Source: Hedera helix | Taxonomy: Eukaryota; Streptophyta; Magnoliopsida; Apiales; Araliaceae | Direction: 5' to 3' | Length of the DNA: 64,000 bases | Assembly (NCBI GenBank): GCA_947179155.2 | Contig: OX359278.1 | Coordinates: 20,623,244-20,687,243, forward strand | Shown here: positions 22,901 to 34,558 of the stretch, piece after piece | Layout: each line of letters begins with the position of its first letter | Numbering within the stretch: position 1 is the stretch's first letter | Position numbers and translations under genes: made by a program | The notes under the pieces: generated by a model | Told to the model about the DNA's origin: nothing | What the model saw: only the letters and a program-made list of their open reading frames with translations | The model's database searches: none

Positions 22901-25900
22901 CGTCGACATTAAGCCGACCCTTTTCAAAATCACATTTAATTCAAAAGGCTAAAATTGGAAAGGGCATTTTCATTATTAAAAAAATGAAACGACGAAAATC
23001 CCGGCGTCGACATATGCATCATGTAATTCTTTTTCTTATTTTTTTGGCTAAGTATGCATCATGTAATTCATGTTGTGCATTTCCTAAATAAACTAACTGA
23101 TTACCAACGGTGATTCAAATTTATCAACTAAACGTCGTCAATTATGTCCACATAACATTCATATACTTATCGCGTTCACGTAAAACAATAATTTCCCTAA
23201 CTACCACATATTCATGGTTTAATAAAACATCAACACATAGTTTCCGCATAACAACAAATTCTCAAATTACCGAATAGAACTTGCCTCGATTTGTGTTTAT
23301 CGTTTCACGTTTACCGAACGTCCATTGCTATACATGTATTATTTGCTCGTCGTATAACTTGTACTTGTCGGTTTAATATAATCCGACATTTTATTCTCCG
23401 TAGAACCTATACCATACAATTTGGTTAAAACACATTCATTAATCTCTTTAGAGATTTCATTTCATCTAGATTGGATAATAAATTTTTAATTCGTGCTACG
23501 TTTGATGTATTCATCTTCAACACGTAATCATTTTATTCAAAATACTTAATTTTCGTCTAATTGTTATTTCATTCAAAATCAACACTTAATTAGATTATAC
23601 CACTAATCTTTCATTTATTCATATTGTGTCCAATATATTACATCTTATGTAAGTTACATTTACATACACTTCTTAAGTTCATTTTATACAACACTTAATA
23701 AAGCTTTCTAAATTTTTAATTTACTATCCACTTTGAACTAAACTTCCCATATAGAGTTAGATCCATACATTAGAATCATCTCATGCCAGATTAAATCAAT
23801 TTTGAAAGCTCAATTTTAAAATAAAATTTAAAATTTTACTCAGCAGACCAGCGCTGGTTTTCTTCTCATCTTCAGCGCCCCAGCGCTAGTACTCGGCACT
23901 AGAAAAACATTTAGACCAACGCCCCGGTGCACCTTTTCTTAGTTAATTCAGTGTCCCCTGGTGCTAACAGTCTGCTCCAGAGAAATTTTCTACAGAACTC
24001 GAACTTCAAGCATTCTAAGACCATTTACTTAAACCATATAAGTCTAAATGATTTATAATTTGGTTTAGTACATCGTCAATAATCCTCTAATTTCTCATAT
24101 TTTGAAAAATATCCTCATTGAGGAATCTCATCAAACACCTTGAGTACATGTTTTAAAAACTTAGTTTATGTTTTGAAACATAAAAATTCCATCTCCATAT
24201 TTCAATTCACCTTATACACCGGAATCCTTCATGATTCCCCAATCAATATAACCTCCCACAACAATCATACCATGCTAGAAACTAAAATATAAACTAATAA
24301 AAGGAAAAGAATATTTTTGCCCTTCGATGAAGTTTAGTTGAATTCTTTGCTTTCCTCTTTGATTGTGGCTGAATTGATCTTCATATTTGACAGAAATTTG
24401 CTTCTTCATTTTCTTCCAATTAAGTTTGTAATACAAACTTTTACTATAAAGCTTCTAGTCTTGATAGAATTTTAGTGTAAAGCTCACGAACACTTGACTT
24501 GATACTTGGAATAGGAAATGAAAAACTAAACTTTGGACTTGGAGTGAACTTGTCTAATAAACTCCACTAGCTTAATTAGGTTAGGTGTCACTCTCATTTT
24601 AATAGCCAATGCTAGGTGTCATACTAAATTATAATAACACAACACCTCATCAAAACAAATCAGCATATTACATTATGCGTATATACATAATATATATTAT
24701 ATACAAATATATATCATATTTTTTCAGCACTTATATGTATATATAGTATATACATATTACATATACATTGATATATTGTAATTATATATATAATTAACAA
24801 TATATGAAATGTAATGTTATAAAAATTACATTTACACCATTATATGTATTAACAATAAATACATAATTTGACAATTTAATTATACGTTTATAATTATGTA
24901 TAAAAATTATTCCACTAATTATGGAATTAATCCATAATTAAATTTAACACTTTTAGTGTAAAGAATAAACTTATTTAAAATAATGAATATCTATTCCATT
25001 AATTATTTTAAATCACTTATTTAATATATACGATTAATACTGTACAATTAAATTTAATCATCTCCCTCTGTTCATAAATTGTTTTAAATAATTTATTTAA
25101 ATCATTAAATATATTAATTTAATATATTTAACCATAAATTAATTATTACTTTAATTTATGAATTTGGAACCAATATACACATGTATTAATAATATATCAT
25201 ATTTTTGGTAAATTTATACATAATTAAATATATATAAATTCTTCCAGTAAAATGGAATTAACCAAATTCAAAATAACATTTTTAATGTAACTAACCACTA
25301 ATTTAAAATAATTAATATTTTCCTCATTAATTATTTTAATTAACTTATTTAATTTATACAATTAATATTGTACAACTAAATTTAATTTGTTCCTTACATA
25401 AATTGTTTTCCAAACAATTTAATTATATGTTAAATATAATTAACATATTTATCATTATTCAAATATGAATTTAATTCACTAATTTGGTACCAATATTTAT
25501 ATATTATATATTGGACCCTCAATTCATATTTAATGCACATTCGTTTGACATAATATAATATTTAAAGCCATTACATAAATATATTACATTTATATGTAAT
25601 ATATTAAAATAATGAGCTTAATTAACTCCCTCAATTTTATTAAAATAAAATACATACATTAATTCACTATTTATCTTAAGCAAATTAATTACATTGTTTA
25701 TGAAATTTGATTCATAATAAATTCATTAATGTTCAAGATTTAACATTCAAATTATATTATTTTATAATATAATTTCTTTAACTTAATCTCAATTAATTAA
25801 TATTAATTAATTATTTTTTGTCGCTTCCATATTTCATCTAGTAATTAATTCAAACTATAAACCTAATAGTTAAATTAATTATTAAATTTTATTTTCAATT

Positions 25901-26123
25901 AGATTTATATATTTCACTTTTAAATATATACATAATTAACTCTCCGCATAAATGACATATTACAAAATATATATAACTCATATATATTTTTATTCATTCA
26001 AACATGTATGTATATTACATTTCATTTTTCATTTAATATATATAACTCGTAATAAAAATTTTATTTATTAAATTCTTATTTATTTTTCATTAAAATAATT
26101 CCCGAAAAATTCAGGTTGTCACA
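19972..26123 (-). mobile_element. Tekay-like solo LTR with nested Ogre-like LTR
   Basis: Minus-strand LTR opening at 26123 with TGTGACAACCTGAATTTTT and closing at 19972 in ATTTTGGGGGCGTTATG. That is the family terminus GGGGGCGTCACA with three transition changes. The perfect duplication AAAAC flanks it (19967-19971 and 26124-26128). Removing the nested Ogre-like LTR (20755-23012) leaves about 3.9 kb. Bases 24660-26100 are very AT-rich and similar, in reverse, to 49862-50850 of the other solo LTR. No primer-binding site or internal domain is present, so it is a solo LTR. Confidence 0.8.
20755..23012 (+). mobile_element. Ogre/Tat-like solo LTR
   Basis: 2258 bp starting TGTAGACACCCAAATTTTGC and ending CCCGGCGTCGACA. 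The flanks TATGT (20750-20754) and TATGC (23013-23017) are a 4/5 target duplication. Inside are a GC-rich block (about 20990-21345) with three copies of an AGATGCACCTGCG-type word, a purine tract (21366-21436), and a conserved-looking 3' part with CCTAACACCTTCCCC (22709-22723). The overlapping small ORFs at 21097-21339 on both strands result from GC richness. A 51-bp piece of the same LTR start is at 49813-49863. Confidence 0.75.
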
Positions 26124-27766
26124 AAAACTGGTTCTCCCATTTACTTTTCTATATTCCCTGATATCAAAAATAATTTTAAAATCATCGGATGGGAATGTCT
26201 TGTTGAGTTTTTTGAGTCATTAGTATACACTGACTTGGTAAAACAATTCTATACAAACAAGCTTGTTGGAACAAATGAAAGTGGATAAAAGTTTTTCAAA
26301 ACCTAAGTTAAGGGAAAGTTCTTATTTTTAGACCAAGTAAATTTATGGAAGTGTTTTCCTTAAATCTAAACATGCTTGAACTTGCAAAGGTTGATGCTTC
26401 ATCTGAGTATACAAAATTCTCTACAAATAATTTTAACAAATTTTTGAGAATTATTTGTGACTCTACTGTTCCTAAAACCTTCAGTAGCTCACCTAGAGAT
26501 TTGGACATCAAATACTTCAAAGCCAAGAGCCAATTTCTAGATAAAGTCATTAGGCTAAATGTGTAATGTTCTGAACTTCTGAGAATCTTGTAATCCGATT
26601 TTATGTGAATAATAAAGGCGGTGTTATACTTCAAAAATTTGTTATATCATTGAATTATGTTCCAATCTATGTGTATATGAAATCCTATGTATAGCATTAT
26701 GTATTTTAAAGAACGATAAGTATTAAAACCTAAACCCTAAGAGTTAAAACATAAAAATCAGTTATGCTTGTGAAATTCATCTTACATCCTTTTGGGACAT
26801 TTCACGAAATAGTGTTTATATAATTCATAGAACTCAGGGAACCAAATTTTTTTTTTTTTTGAGTAAAAGACAAAAAGCTCGTTTTTCGAGAAAACGTTTT
26901 TCGTCTTTTTGGCTATTCTATTCGCTGTTTTGAGATTTCGCATTTCATGTCATAGTATTTATACGAGGTATAGATGTTAATGAACCAATAATATTTTTCC
27001 TATAACAAGACGAAAAATACTATTCATTCAGGAGTTGTCTTCGATTTTGAAAAATTCACATTCCTGAATAGCGTTTATTCAGACAATAAATGCATTTTTA
27101 CCAATTAAAATTTTATCAAAAATAATTTTCGAAGATTACTATTCCCAAATATGAGATGAATACGGAATGAATACGAAAAGAATACGAAAGATAATGTACT
27201 ATCTAATACAAGAATTATACAGAACATTATACGAGATTAATAGAAATGTAATACGAGTTGAATACGAGTATTCTACAATGTATTATATGATGTAAATACA
27301 TATAAATACTTAAGTATTGTACTAATTAATCGAATTAGTTGAAATTAAACTAATTACTAACTAGTAATCCAACCAAATTATTTTCAACCAATCGCGCTCG
27401 AGTATGGCAATCCATGTGATCCAAGATGGACCAATGGGACCCAATAAAATAAAAATTAGTTTGATTAACTAAATAAAATAAAGAAACACTAGTTACATTA
27501 ACTAGAAAGCTAATTAAAATAAAACCGACCAATCGCGTTCGAGGAAAGCTAACTAGTGATCCAAGTGAATTATTTTTGACTAATCGTGTGAGAGATGATG
27601 CAGGGGATGACCTCATCTTGAAGAAACACAAAAATGACCAGCCATTTAAGGGTAGAAATGGAAAAAAAAAGTTAGATATTTTGTGGTTCCAAAAGTGTAA
27701 TTTGTCAAGGTACTAAAGTGTAATTAACCGAGGCTTTAATGTGCAATTTTAAAAACTTCAAATGCC

Positions 27767-27774
27767 TATAAATA
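27767..27774 (+). promoter_or_regulatory. LTR TATA box
   Basis: TATAAATA within the 5' LTR, followed some 30 bases on by pyrimidine-rich sequence suited to a transcription start. It is the most convincing core promoter of this LTR. Confidence 0.5.
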
Positions 27775-27974
27775 ACAAGCTTCCATTCATTATTTCCTAT
27801 CATTTTCTAGAGAATTTCCTAGAGCATTTCATAAGCTATACACTTTATAGTTATAATCTGAGAGAGAAAAATATATTTCGAGCGATGAAATTCCACTATT
27901 TTGGAAGTAAAGCAAGCACTACAAGAAGTATACTCTATTATTTACTTTGTTTAATTTTCTTCTTATATTTAGTT

Positions 27975-28640
27975 ACAATATACTTTTACAAGTTGTTATA
28001 ATGCTCAAATTATTTCAAATATATAGTACAAAAGTTTATTTTACAAGCAGTTATAATGTCCTATTTATTTCAAGGGTCCGCTTAATGTGTGCCCAAAGGG
28101 CACACACTAAGCGCGGAAAACAAGAGATGGGACCCGCTAAAAATTATTTCATTATATAGTTGCACTGAATTCAATACATGGGGTCCACTAGTATATTATT
28201 TTTTTATACATTGAATTCAGTGCGCCTACATAAACAAATAATATTATACATTATTTTCTGCGCTTAGTGTGTGTCCTAAGGGCACACATTAAGAAAATCC
28301 TTATTTCAATTATAAAGTAGAAAACATACTTTTATAAGCAGTTACCACGGTCAATTTTCTTTAAGTATTTAATGAAAATATTCATTTTATAAGCAGTTAC
28401 TATGACTGATTTTCTTAAAGTATTTATTCAAATACTCATTATATAAATAGTTATAATGCTAAAATTTTCTTAAAGTATTTATTCAAATACTCATTATATA
28501 AGTAGTTATAATGCTGAAATTTTCTTAAAATATTTTGTAAAATATTCATTATACAAGTAGTTATAATACTCAAATTTATTTTATATAAAGTAGAAGAAGT
28601 CTAAATTATAAGCGATTATAATGTCCGGCTTAAAACATAA
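27975..28640 (+). repeat. Minisatellite in the Tekay-like LTR (~60-bp unit)
   Basis: About eight degenerate copies of a unit built around TATAAGTAGTTATAATGCT followed by an AAATTTTCTTAAAGTATTT-like block. The array is broken between copies by the MITE at 28074-28300. Best-preserved units are at 28330-28560. Confidence 0.75.
28074..28300. mobile_element. Mutator-type MITE with fold-back TIRs
   Basis: 227 bp flanked by a perfect 9-bp duplication TTATTTCAA (28065-28073 and 28301-28309), as expected for Mutator-like elements. The inverted ends are about 40 bp: left GGGTCCGCTTAATGTGTGCC onward, right (reverse complement) GGATTTTCTTAATGTGTGCC onward. Each end is itself a hairpin, because GTGTGCCC is followed within a few bases by GGGCACAC. 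No ORF. A central inverted pair CACTGAATTCAATAC / TTGAATTCAGTGC adds a further fold. Confidence 0.9.
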
Positions 28641-30048
28641 AAGGATTGAATTCGTGTCTAACTAGTTTATATAAAATAGTAATGTGTAGGATTTACGAAG
28701 AATATTTAATCATAAAACTTATTATTTACAAGCTTTATATCTGATTTATGCACTTTGTGCAACAACGTATTATAAATCTTTGCCATGAAAGTTATTGTTA
28801 TTTGATTTGGCATAACTTGAGAAATGAATATGTTTATTCTTGAAATATTTATTTGAGTTTTTTAGTCAAACCAAGTTGTCTTGTGTTGACATCTATATGC
28901 GAAGCAAACTGAGATGAACATTCTTTTAAACACTGTCATGATTAATCAGTGTAGTGTATGTTGTGCATAACATAGGATATTGTTAGGTTGATCCCCCTAT
29001 ATATGTCCATTGTATGGTTCTAAGTCGTATTAACTAACGAACGATTCTTGGTTATTTATTCACTCAAATTCTTATCGGTATGGGTTCTCTTACATGCTAA
29101 ATGTTTAAACTTGTTGAGCTATTGTATGCTCATTCTTGCAATAAACTTTAATTGCAGACATACCCGAGAGCTCCAGCTCTAAGAAGAAAGGAAAGAATAA
29201 ATGCGTAGACTATGCTATCTTTACCTGTTATTCTTATGTTTTGTATGAAGTCTTTATGACTTCTGTAAATATGAACAAGTATTACAAACCTTGTAATCGA
29301 ATATTATATCAATAAAACTATCTTATTATCATCACCTGTGTTCTGTCTTTACTTTTATAAGATTTAGAACTGTTAAAACATTAAAACAGTATTGTTAAAG
29401 AATTATACATCTGAGGGAGGATATTGAATAACATTGTGAGTGTTGTAAAAATTCGAGACAGAATCACCGATGAAGAAGGAAAAATCATCGCAAGATTCTT
29501 CAGTTCCAAGTATAAGTGTGTTATTAATATTCTGAATTTCAGATAGATAAGGATTTTCAATATGAAGAGATAACTATCAGTTATGAAACTATGTATCCAA
29601 GCGATAGTATTGTGCACATGAAATTTCCAGGATATGAGGTTGCCTAATTGAGTGCCGCATTTCTCGGAAAGCCCCCTTAGTTATTGGAAGAATTTCTTGT
29701 GCTGATATTGTGAATTTTGGATATATAGTAGTCATAAATGATAAGGTATCTAAAATCTTAAGGTTAAAATTATGAAAGTTAAATACTAAGTCCTTTGTAT
29801 TGATTGCAAAGACTTGGTATAAAATAATGAAAGATCTTTTGAAAGTTAAGATAAGAACTTTGTTTATAAAACTATTTAGTTGAATGAGGATATTAATAAT
29901 ATGGACTGATCATATCATGCCAAATATTCTGAATTTTAGCTAGATAATGTTTATAAATTAAGTGAACATCTATACTTAGAACGATTTAGCATTGATAGTG
30001 AGCACCAAATCATCTATAGCAAGTATAGTGATTTGGGAGAGTTACAGG

Positions 30049-30060
30049 TTGGTATTAGAG
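30049..30060 (+). other. Primer-binding site
   Basis: TTGGTATTAGAG two bases after the LTR end, one mismatch from the TTGGTATCAGAG complement of initiator methionine tRNA used by many plant LTR elements. It fixes the 5' LTR boundary. Confidence 0.7.
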
Positions 30061-30296
30061 TTGTAGATTATAGCTTTAAGGTAACGAGTACCTTATGATA
30101 TAATCTAAGGGAGATTGGATTAAATAGACTTGTGAAAAGTCTGTAGACAATTTAAAAGATAAAATATCAATTATCTTTAAATAAAAAAATCTTAAAAGAT
30201 AGAGACATTATATAAAAATAATAAAATAATAAAATAAATTAAAATAAAGACATTATATGAAAGAAATATATTAAATAAAGTTAAACTCTATTATAG

Positions 30297-30950
30297 ATGG
30301 CTGACATAAATCAAGCTAATTTAGTGAAAGCAAATGTACAAGTAGTGGTTCTCGATAGCGATCATGAAGATGATCCCATAGTAAATCCTATGGAGAACCC
30401 AAGAGTGTATCGCATAGCTAGGATGCAGGTTGAGCCAGTGGTAGACCCTGCAGGTTACCATCCTTATTATCTAGGGCTAAATTTTAAAGATATCTCTAAT
30501 GATGATGAGATGAATGAACATGAACATGACATGGACATCTTAGATGCTGAAGATGTTGATAATTAAGGAGAATTAGATAAGATCAATGTTGAGATGAATG
30601 AAGAAGAAGAAGGCAATGAACAAGAATTATTACTAGGTGCTCTTCAGCTTGCTATAAATGATGTAAATGCTGCTCGTGAAAAAACAACAATAAAGGAGGA
30701 AAAATAATTGGTAGAGGGGGAAAAGAATCACCGTCTTGAAGTAGCATTGGCCATTAAAGAGGCCGAAAAGATCCAGCTACAGGCGAGGTTGGATGAGGAA
30801 AAGATAGATCGTTGCCGATCTTATTGGAAACTTTCACCAAGAAGTTAAAGATTTCCCAACTGCGAGAAAGGAATCGGGTTATGATATCTATCGATCCGTC
30901 ATATCCAGCATGCTCTATAATGCTTGTAAGAAGGCCAAATATAATTAAAA
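30297..30950 (+). pseudogene. Short acidic ORF of the non-autonomous element
   Basis: The ATG at 30297 opens an 89-codon frame ending at 30566, very acidic toward its end (many Asp/Glu). The same frame continues past the stop with Glu/Lys/Ala-rich, probably coiled-coil sequence to about 30840. Its place, about 250 bases after the primer-binding site, is where gag begins, so it is probably the remains of a gag N-terminus. I recognise no capsid or zinc-knuckle motif, so that identification is inference. Confidence 0.4.
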
Positions 30951-31189
30951 TAGAATAAAAGTTTATATTATGAAAATTATGTGTTTGTTATAATTTAACT
31001 TTCCAATCTTATAAGGGATGTTAATATTAGTAAAGTGATGTATTTCACTCAGAGAATGTACTGTGTAATTTAACAAATTAATGTTATATATAAAAAGTTT
31101 GTTTATGAAATATAATTGTGTAATTTTTATTATTTTTGCTTTCGTATTTATTCTAATTTTTCTTATAAATTTTTAGAAAATAGTAAGAA

Positions 31190-31956
31190 GAAGAACCTTG
31201 TAACCGAATATTATATTAATTAAACTATCTTATTATCATCAACTGTGTTCTGTCTTTATTTTTAAAAGATTTAGAACTGTTAAAATATTAAAACAGTATT
31301 GTTAAAGAACTATACATCTGAGTGATGATATTGAATAACATTGTGAATGCTGTAAGAATTCGAGACAAAATCACCGATGAAGAAGACAAATTCATCGCAA
31401 GATTCCTCAGTTCCAAGTACAAGTGTATTATTAATATTCTGAATTTCAGATAGATAATGATTTTCAATATGAAGAGATAATTATCATTTATGAAACTATG
31501 TATCCAAGTGATAATATTGTGTACATGGAATTTTCAAGGTATGAGGTTGGTTGCCTAATTGAGTGCTGCATTTCTCGGAAAGCCCCTTTAATTACTGGAA
31601 GAATTCATTATGTTGATACTGTGAATTTTGGATATATAGTACTCATAAATGATAAAGTATCTAAAATCTTAATGTTAAAATTATGAAAGTTAAATACTAA
31701 GTCATTTGTATTGATTGCAAAGACTTGGTATAAAATAATAAAAGATCTTTTGGAAGTTAAGATGAAAACTTCGTTTATAAAACTGTTTAGTTGAATGAGG
31801 ATATTGGTAATATGGATTGATCTTGTTATGCCAATATTCTGAATTTCAGCAAGATAAGGTTTATAAATTAAGGGAACGTTTATACTTAGAACGATCTAGC
31901 ATTGAGAGTGAACAACAAATTATCTATAGCAAGTATAGTAATTTGGGGGCGTCACA
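31190..31956 (+). repeat. Truncated 3' LTR of the non-autonomous element
   Basis: 767 bp colinear with 29290-30046 of the 5' LTR, ending ATTTGGGGGCGTCACA. The first ~2.7 kb of the LTR is missing. The junction with internal sequence is at about 31190, in AT-rich DNA. The 62-codon frame at 31498 lies wholly in the LTR and is not a gene. Confidence 0.75.
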
Positions 31957-32023
31957 AAATGTGTTTCCTCAGTTTGATAAAAATAAGTTATTTTAATGAT
32001 TTACCACTTATTTATTATATCCT

Positions 32024-33638
32024 TGATGAGTGAGTTTTATACATATTTATTTAATAATTTAGGCTTAATAATTTATGATTTTTTAATTATTTTTAGTATT
32101 TTAGTTAATTAATTTAATTTTATGCATTATTATTTTTATATTATTTTTAATTTCATTTTGTAGGTAAATTAAAGTGGAATGACATTTATGTAAATAAGCA
32201 GCTGTTTAGGGGGTAAACTGGTAAATAATGAGGTCTGGATGGCATAATTATAATTACACTGACAAGGGAAGCAGGCGCCATGCTCGAATGGATCAAGAAC
32301 AGCAGCTGGAACGACGTCGTGGTAAGGAATCAGCAAGCAGATTAGGAAACGATGTCGCTTAGTGGAGCGACTGATGCAGGCTTGACCATATATAGCGCGA
32401 TGGGAAGTAAATGGCTTCAAACAGTGTCATTTTATCTATGCGGGCGTCCGGGCAAGGAAGGCTTCAGCGCGACTGATTATGGAATCAAACTTTTAAAGAA
32501 ACTACAACGTTTCAGTAGAGGGAAGCAGTTGACTTGGTCAGGAGCGTGTTTGGCTGGGCGGTAAAGGCAGATTGCGGGATTTTTTTCCAATCTTTTTTAT
32601 TCTTACATGGATTTTAATTTCCTTTTTGCTAAAGATTATTATTGTAACTTAAAAATACATTATGAGAGATATATTTTCATATTATTAACACAAAATTAAC
32701 ATAGATCTAATATAATTAGGAGGATTATTTTGAAGATCTGAAGAAGAATTCAACGAGGAGAATTGCAAGGATTGAGGGAAGAATTGAAGAACGCGCTTCA
32801 AATACAAATTTTTATCTTTAAACTATTCTCTTTAATTTTTGTAATTTGTACTTAATGGATTAGTTTACGATATTGATTTATTTTTCAATTATGAGTTAAT
32901 TTTTAATTAAGATTACAATGGAACCCAATGTGTAGTTGAATTAATTTGTTTTCTTTTTAATTATTGCTAATTATATATGAATTGTTTATCATATTTTGTG
33001 TGTTTGTGTAGTAATTAAATACATATAATTGTGGGATAATTTATATGAAATTGAGATATGAATTATAAACTTAGATTTAAATATGATAACATATGATTGT
33101 GTATTCTGCATGGGATGGAATATATGATTTTTGTATACGATAAAGATATACATATATGTCATATGTAACTTTAAAGAGAATCTGATCTTAAAATCCTTGT
33201 TAATTTAAATCTCATAGAGATATAGTGATTTATTTAACTAGGATATTCCTTTCAATTATGTTGCCTTCGTGTTGGATTTAGGAATGATTTGTTTATATGT
33301 CATTGAGAGATGCGTATAAATAATATAAAGAATTCTCGATTAATAATTTTATATAATTAATTAATTAAAAAGTGATTGAAGATATTTAAATAAAGTATTG
33401 AAAAAAATTCTAATATTAAGCCTTTAAAATATGATTTTTATCTTTATCATTAAATTAATTTAGTTGTTAATTTTATAGTTTTAAATTAATTGTTTAAATA
33501 AAATTAATTTGATATAAAATTAGTAATTGATAATAATAATTTTTAATTCTCTGTGGGAACGATACTTTGCTTGTCATTGTATTTCTATCTAATCGCGTAT
33601 ACTTGCATGCAAAATCTTAAGTTAAAAATAGGCAAATA
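32024..33638 (+). mobile_element. Athila-like solo LTR
   Basis: 1615 bp starting TGATGAGTGAGTTTTATAC, as in the LTR ending at 3642, and ending after GCGTATACTTGCATGC in GGCAAATA. The perfect duplication ATCCT flanks it (32019-32023 and 33639-33643). It interrupts the envelope-like ORF of the SIRE-type element. Its body is AT-rich apart from 32210-32580. Small ORFs there on both strands show no domain. Confidence 0.8.
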
Positions 33639-34110
33639 ATCCTGACCTTCTATGTGTCTTTTGGTCTGCCATACTTTCTTGTATCATCAATGATAAATTG
33701 TGCAAATAAAGGTTTTATGACATGTGGACTGTTATTGACAAAAATATTCAAAGCACATAATATTGACGTAAGTGATGAAGTGTCTATGTCTATTGATAGA
33801 GTATTTACTGGTACACTTTTCCCTCCTACTCGTTCTCTACATCATTACAAAATGATTGATAGTACACATAAACAATATTCTACATCAAAATGCTTAACTT
33901 CTTCTGATATTGAGGTTTGTTTGAAATTTATGAAGAAGATTAATAAATTCTTTGAGGAATTTAAGGCTTTTTATAACTGAAATTAATGAAAGATTGGATG
34001 TGCTTCAGTTTCAAGTTAACTGTTTAACCAATGGTGTTTCTATCAGTCTTGATCTTTCTATGATCTCTGCTCTTGTTCCTGATAATATTTGATATCTATG
34101 TGCACTTTAG

Positions 34111-34558
34111 AAGTCTATGTTTATTAAATGTTTTACAATATATCTTTTGTGTTTATGTGTAATCTTTCTAAATATTACTTAGCTTCATTAATATGTAAGA
34201 GTTTTGAAAGCAATGCAATATTTGAGAAATGAATGGTAAAGTGACTGGGTATGTCTTTAGAGAAATAAAATGTGATGTGATCTAAAGTAATGTAATAGTT
34301 AAAAATATATTTTCTATTCTAACTTTTGTTTTGCAGATACAAAGAAAAATTCCCTTTTGTTGATGACAAAAAGGGCAAGAGAAGAGATTAACAGTTACTT
34401 TAATTTAACTGTTTGAAGTAGAAAAATGAGGTAGAAAACGGTGATTACAATGAGGGGAAGCAAATTAAAAATTGCTCAAAATAAAGGGAAGTAATACAAT
34501 CAAATTTTTCTAAAAGCTAAAACTTAAATGGATTTTTCATCATCAAAAAGGGGAAGAT
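34111..34558 (+). other. SIRE 3' untranslated region and polypurine tract
   Basis: Purine-rich sequence ends in CATCATCAAAAAGGGGAAGAT directly before the LTR; an earlier TGATGACAAAAAGGGC copy is at 34360. This is the typical end of the internal region of SIRE-type elements. Confidence 0.65.

Larger units (their letters stand above)
26562..30046 (+). repeat. 5' LTR of the non-autonomous Tekay-like element
   Basis: Begins TGTAATGTTCTGAAC and ends GATTTGGGAGAGTTACA. It is 3485 bp including a 227-bp MITE. It holds a TATA box at 27767, a minisatellite just downstream and a well-conserved 3' third shared with 10111-11308 and 31190-31956. Confidence 0.75.
26562..31956 (+). mobile_element. Non-autonomous Tekay-like retrotransposon
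   Basis: Bounded by a perfect AAATG duplication (26557-26561 and 31957-31961). It has a full 5' LTR (26562-30046), a primer-binding site, about 1.1 kb of internal DNA with a short acidic ORF, and the last 767 bp of the 3' LTR (31190-31956). Protease, RT and integrase are absent. One deletion from the internal region into the 3' LTR would explain the structure. The two LTR parts still look highly similar by eye, so the insertion is younger than the element it sits in. Confidence 0.8.
19730..34110 (+). pseudogene. SIRE envelope-like ORF, split by three insertions
   Basis: Pieces: 19730-19971, 26129-26561, 31962-32023 and 33644-34110. The first (from an ATG at 19730) is Ser/Lys-rich. The second, though frameshifted, contains a LVYTDLVKQFYTN block typical of plant envelope-like and plant-transposon ORFs. 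The fourth has GLLLTKIFKAHNIDVSDE, another family hallmark. Deleting each insertion plus one duplicated 5-mer (AAAAC, AAATG, ATCCT) brings the flanking coding blocks back together, with frameshifts and stops left. What such proteins do is unknown; a role as envelope is unproven. This copy cannot be expressed as one protein. Confidence 0.7.

Noticed and set aside
27975..28640. Possible CRISPR array because of regularly spaced repeats
   Set aside because: Repeats are contiguous, degenerate and AT-rich, without unique spacers, in a plant LTR.
30049..30060. tRNA-like sequence
   Set aside because: Only the primer-binding complement of a tRNA 3' end; no cloverleaf follows.
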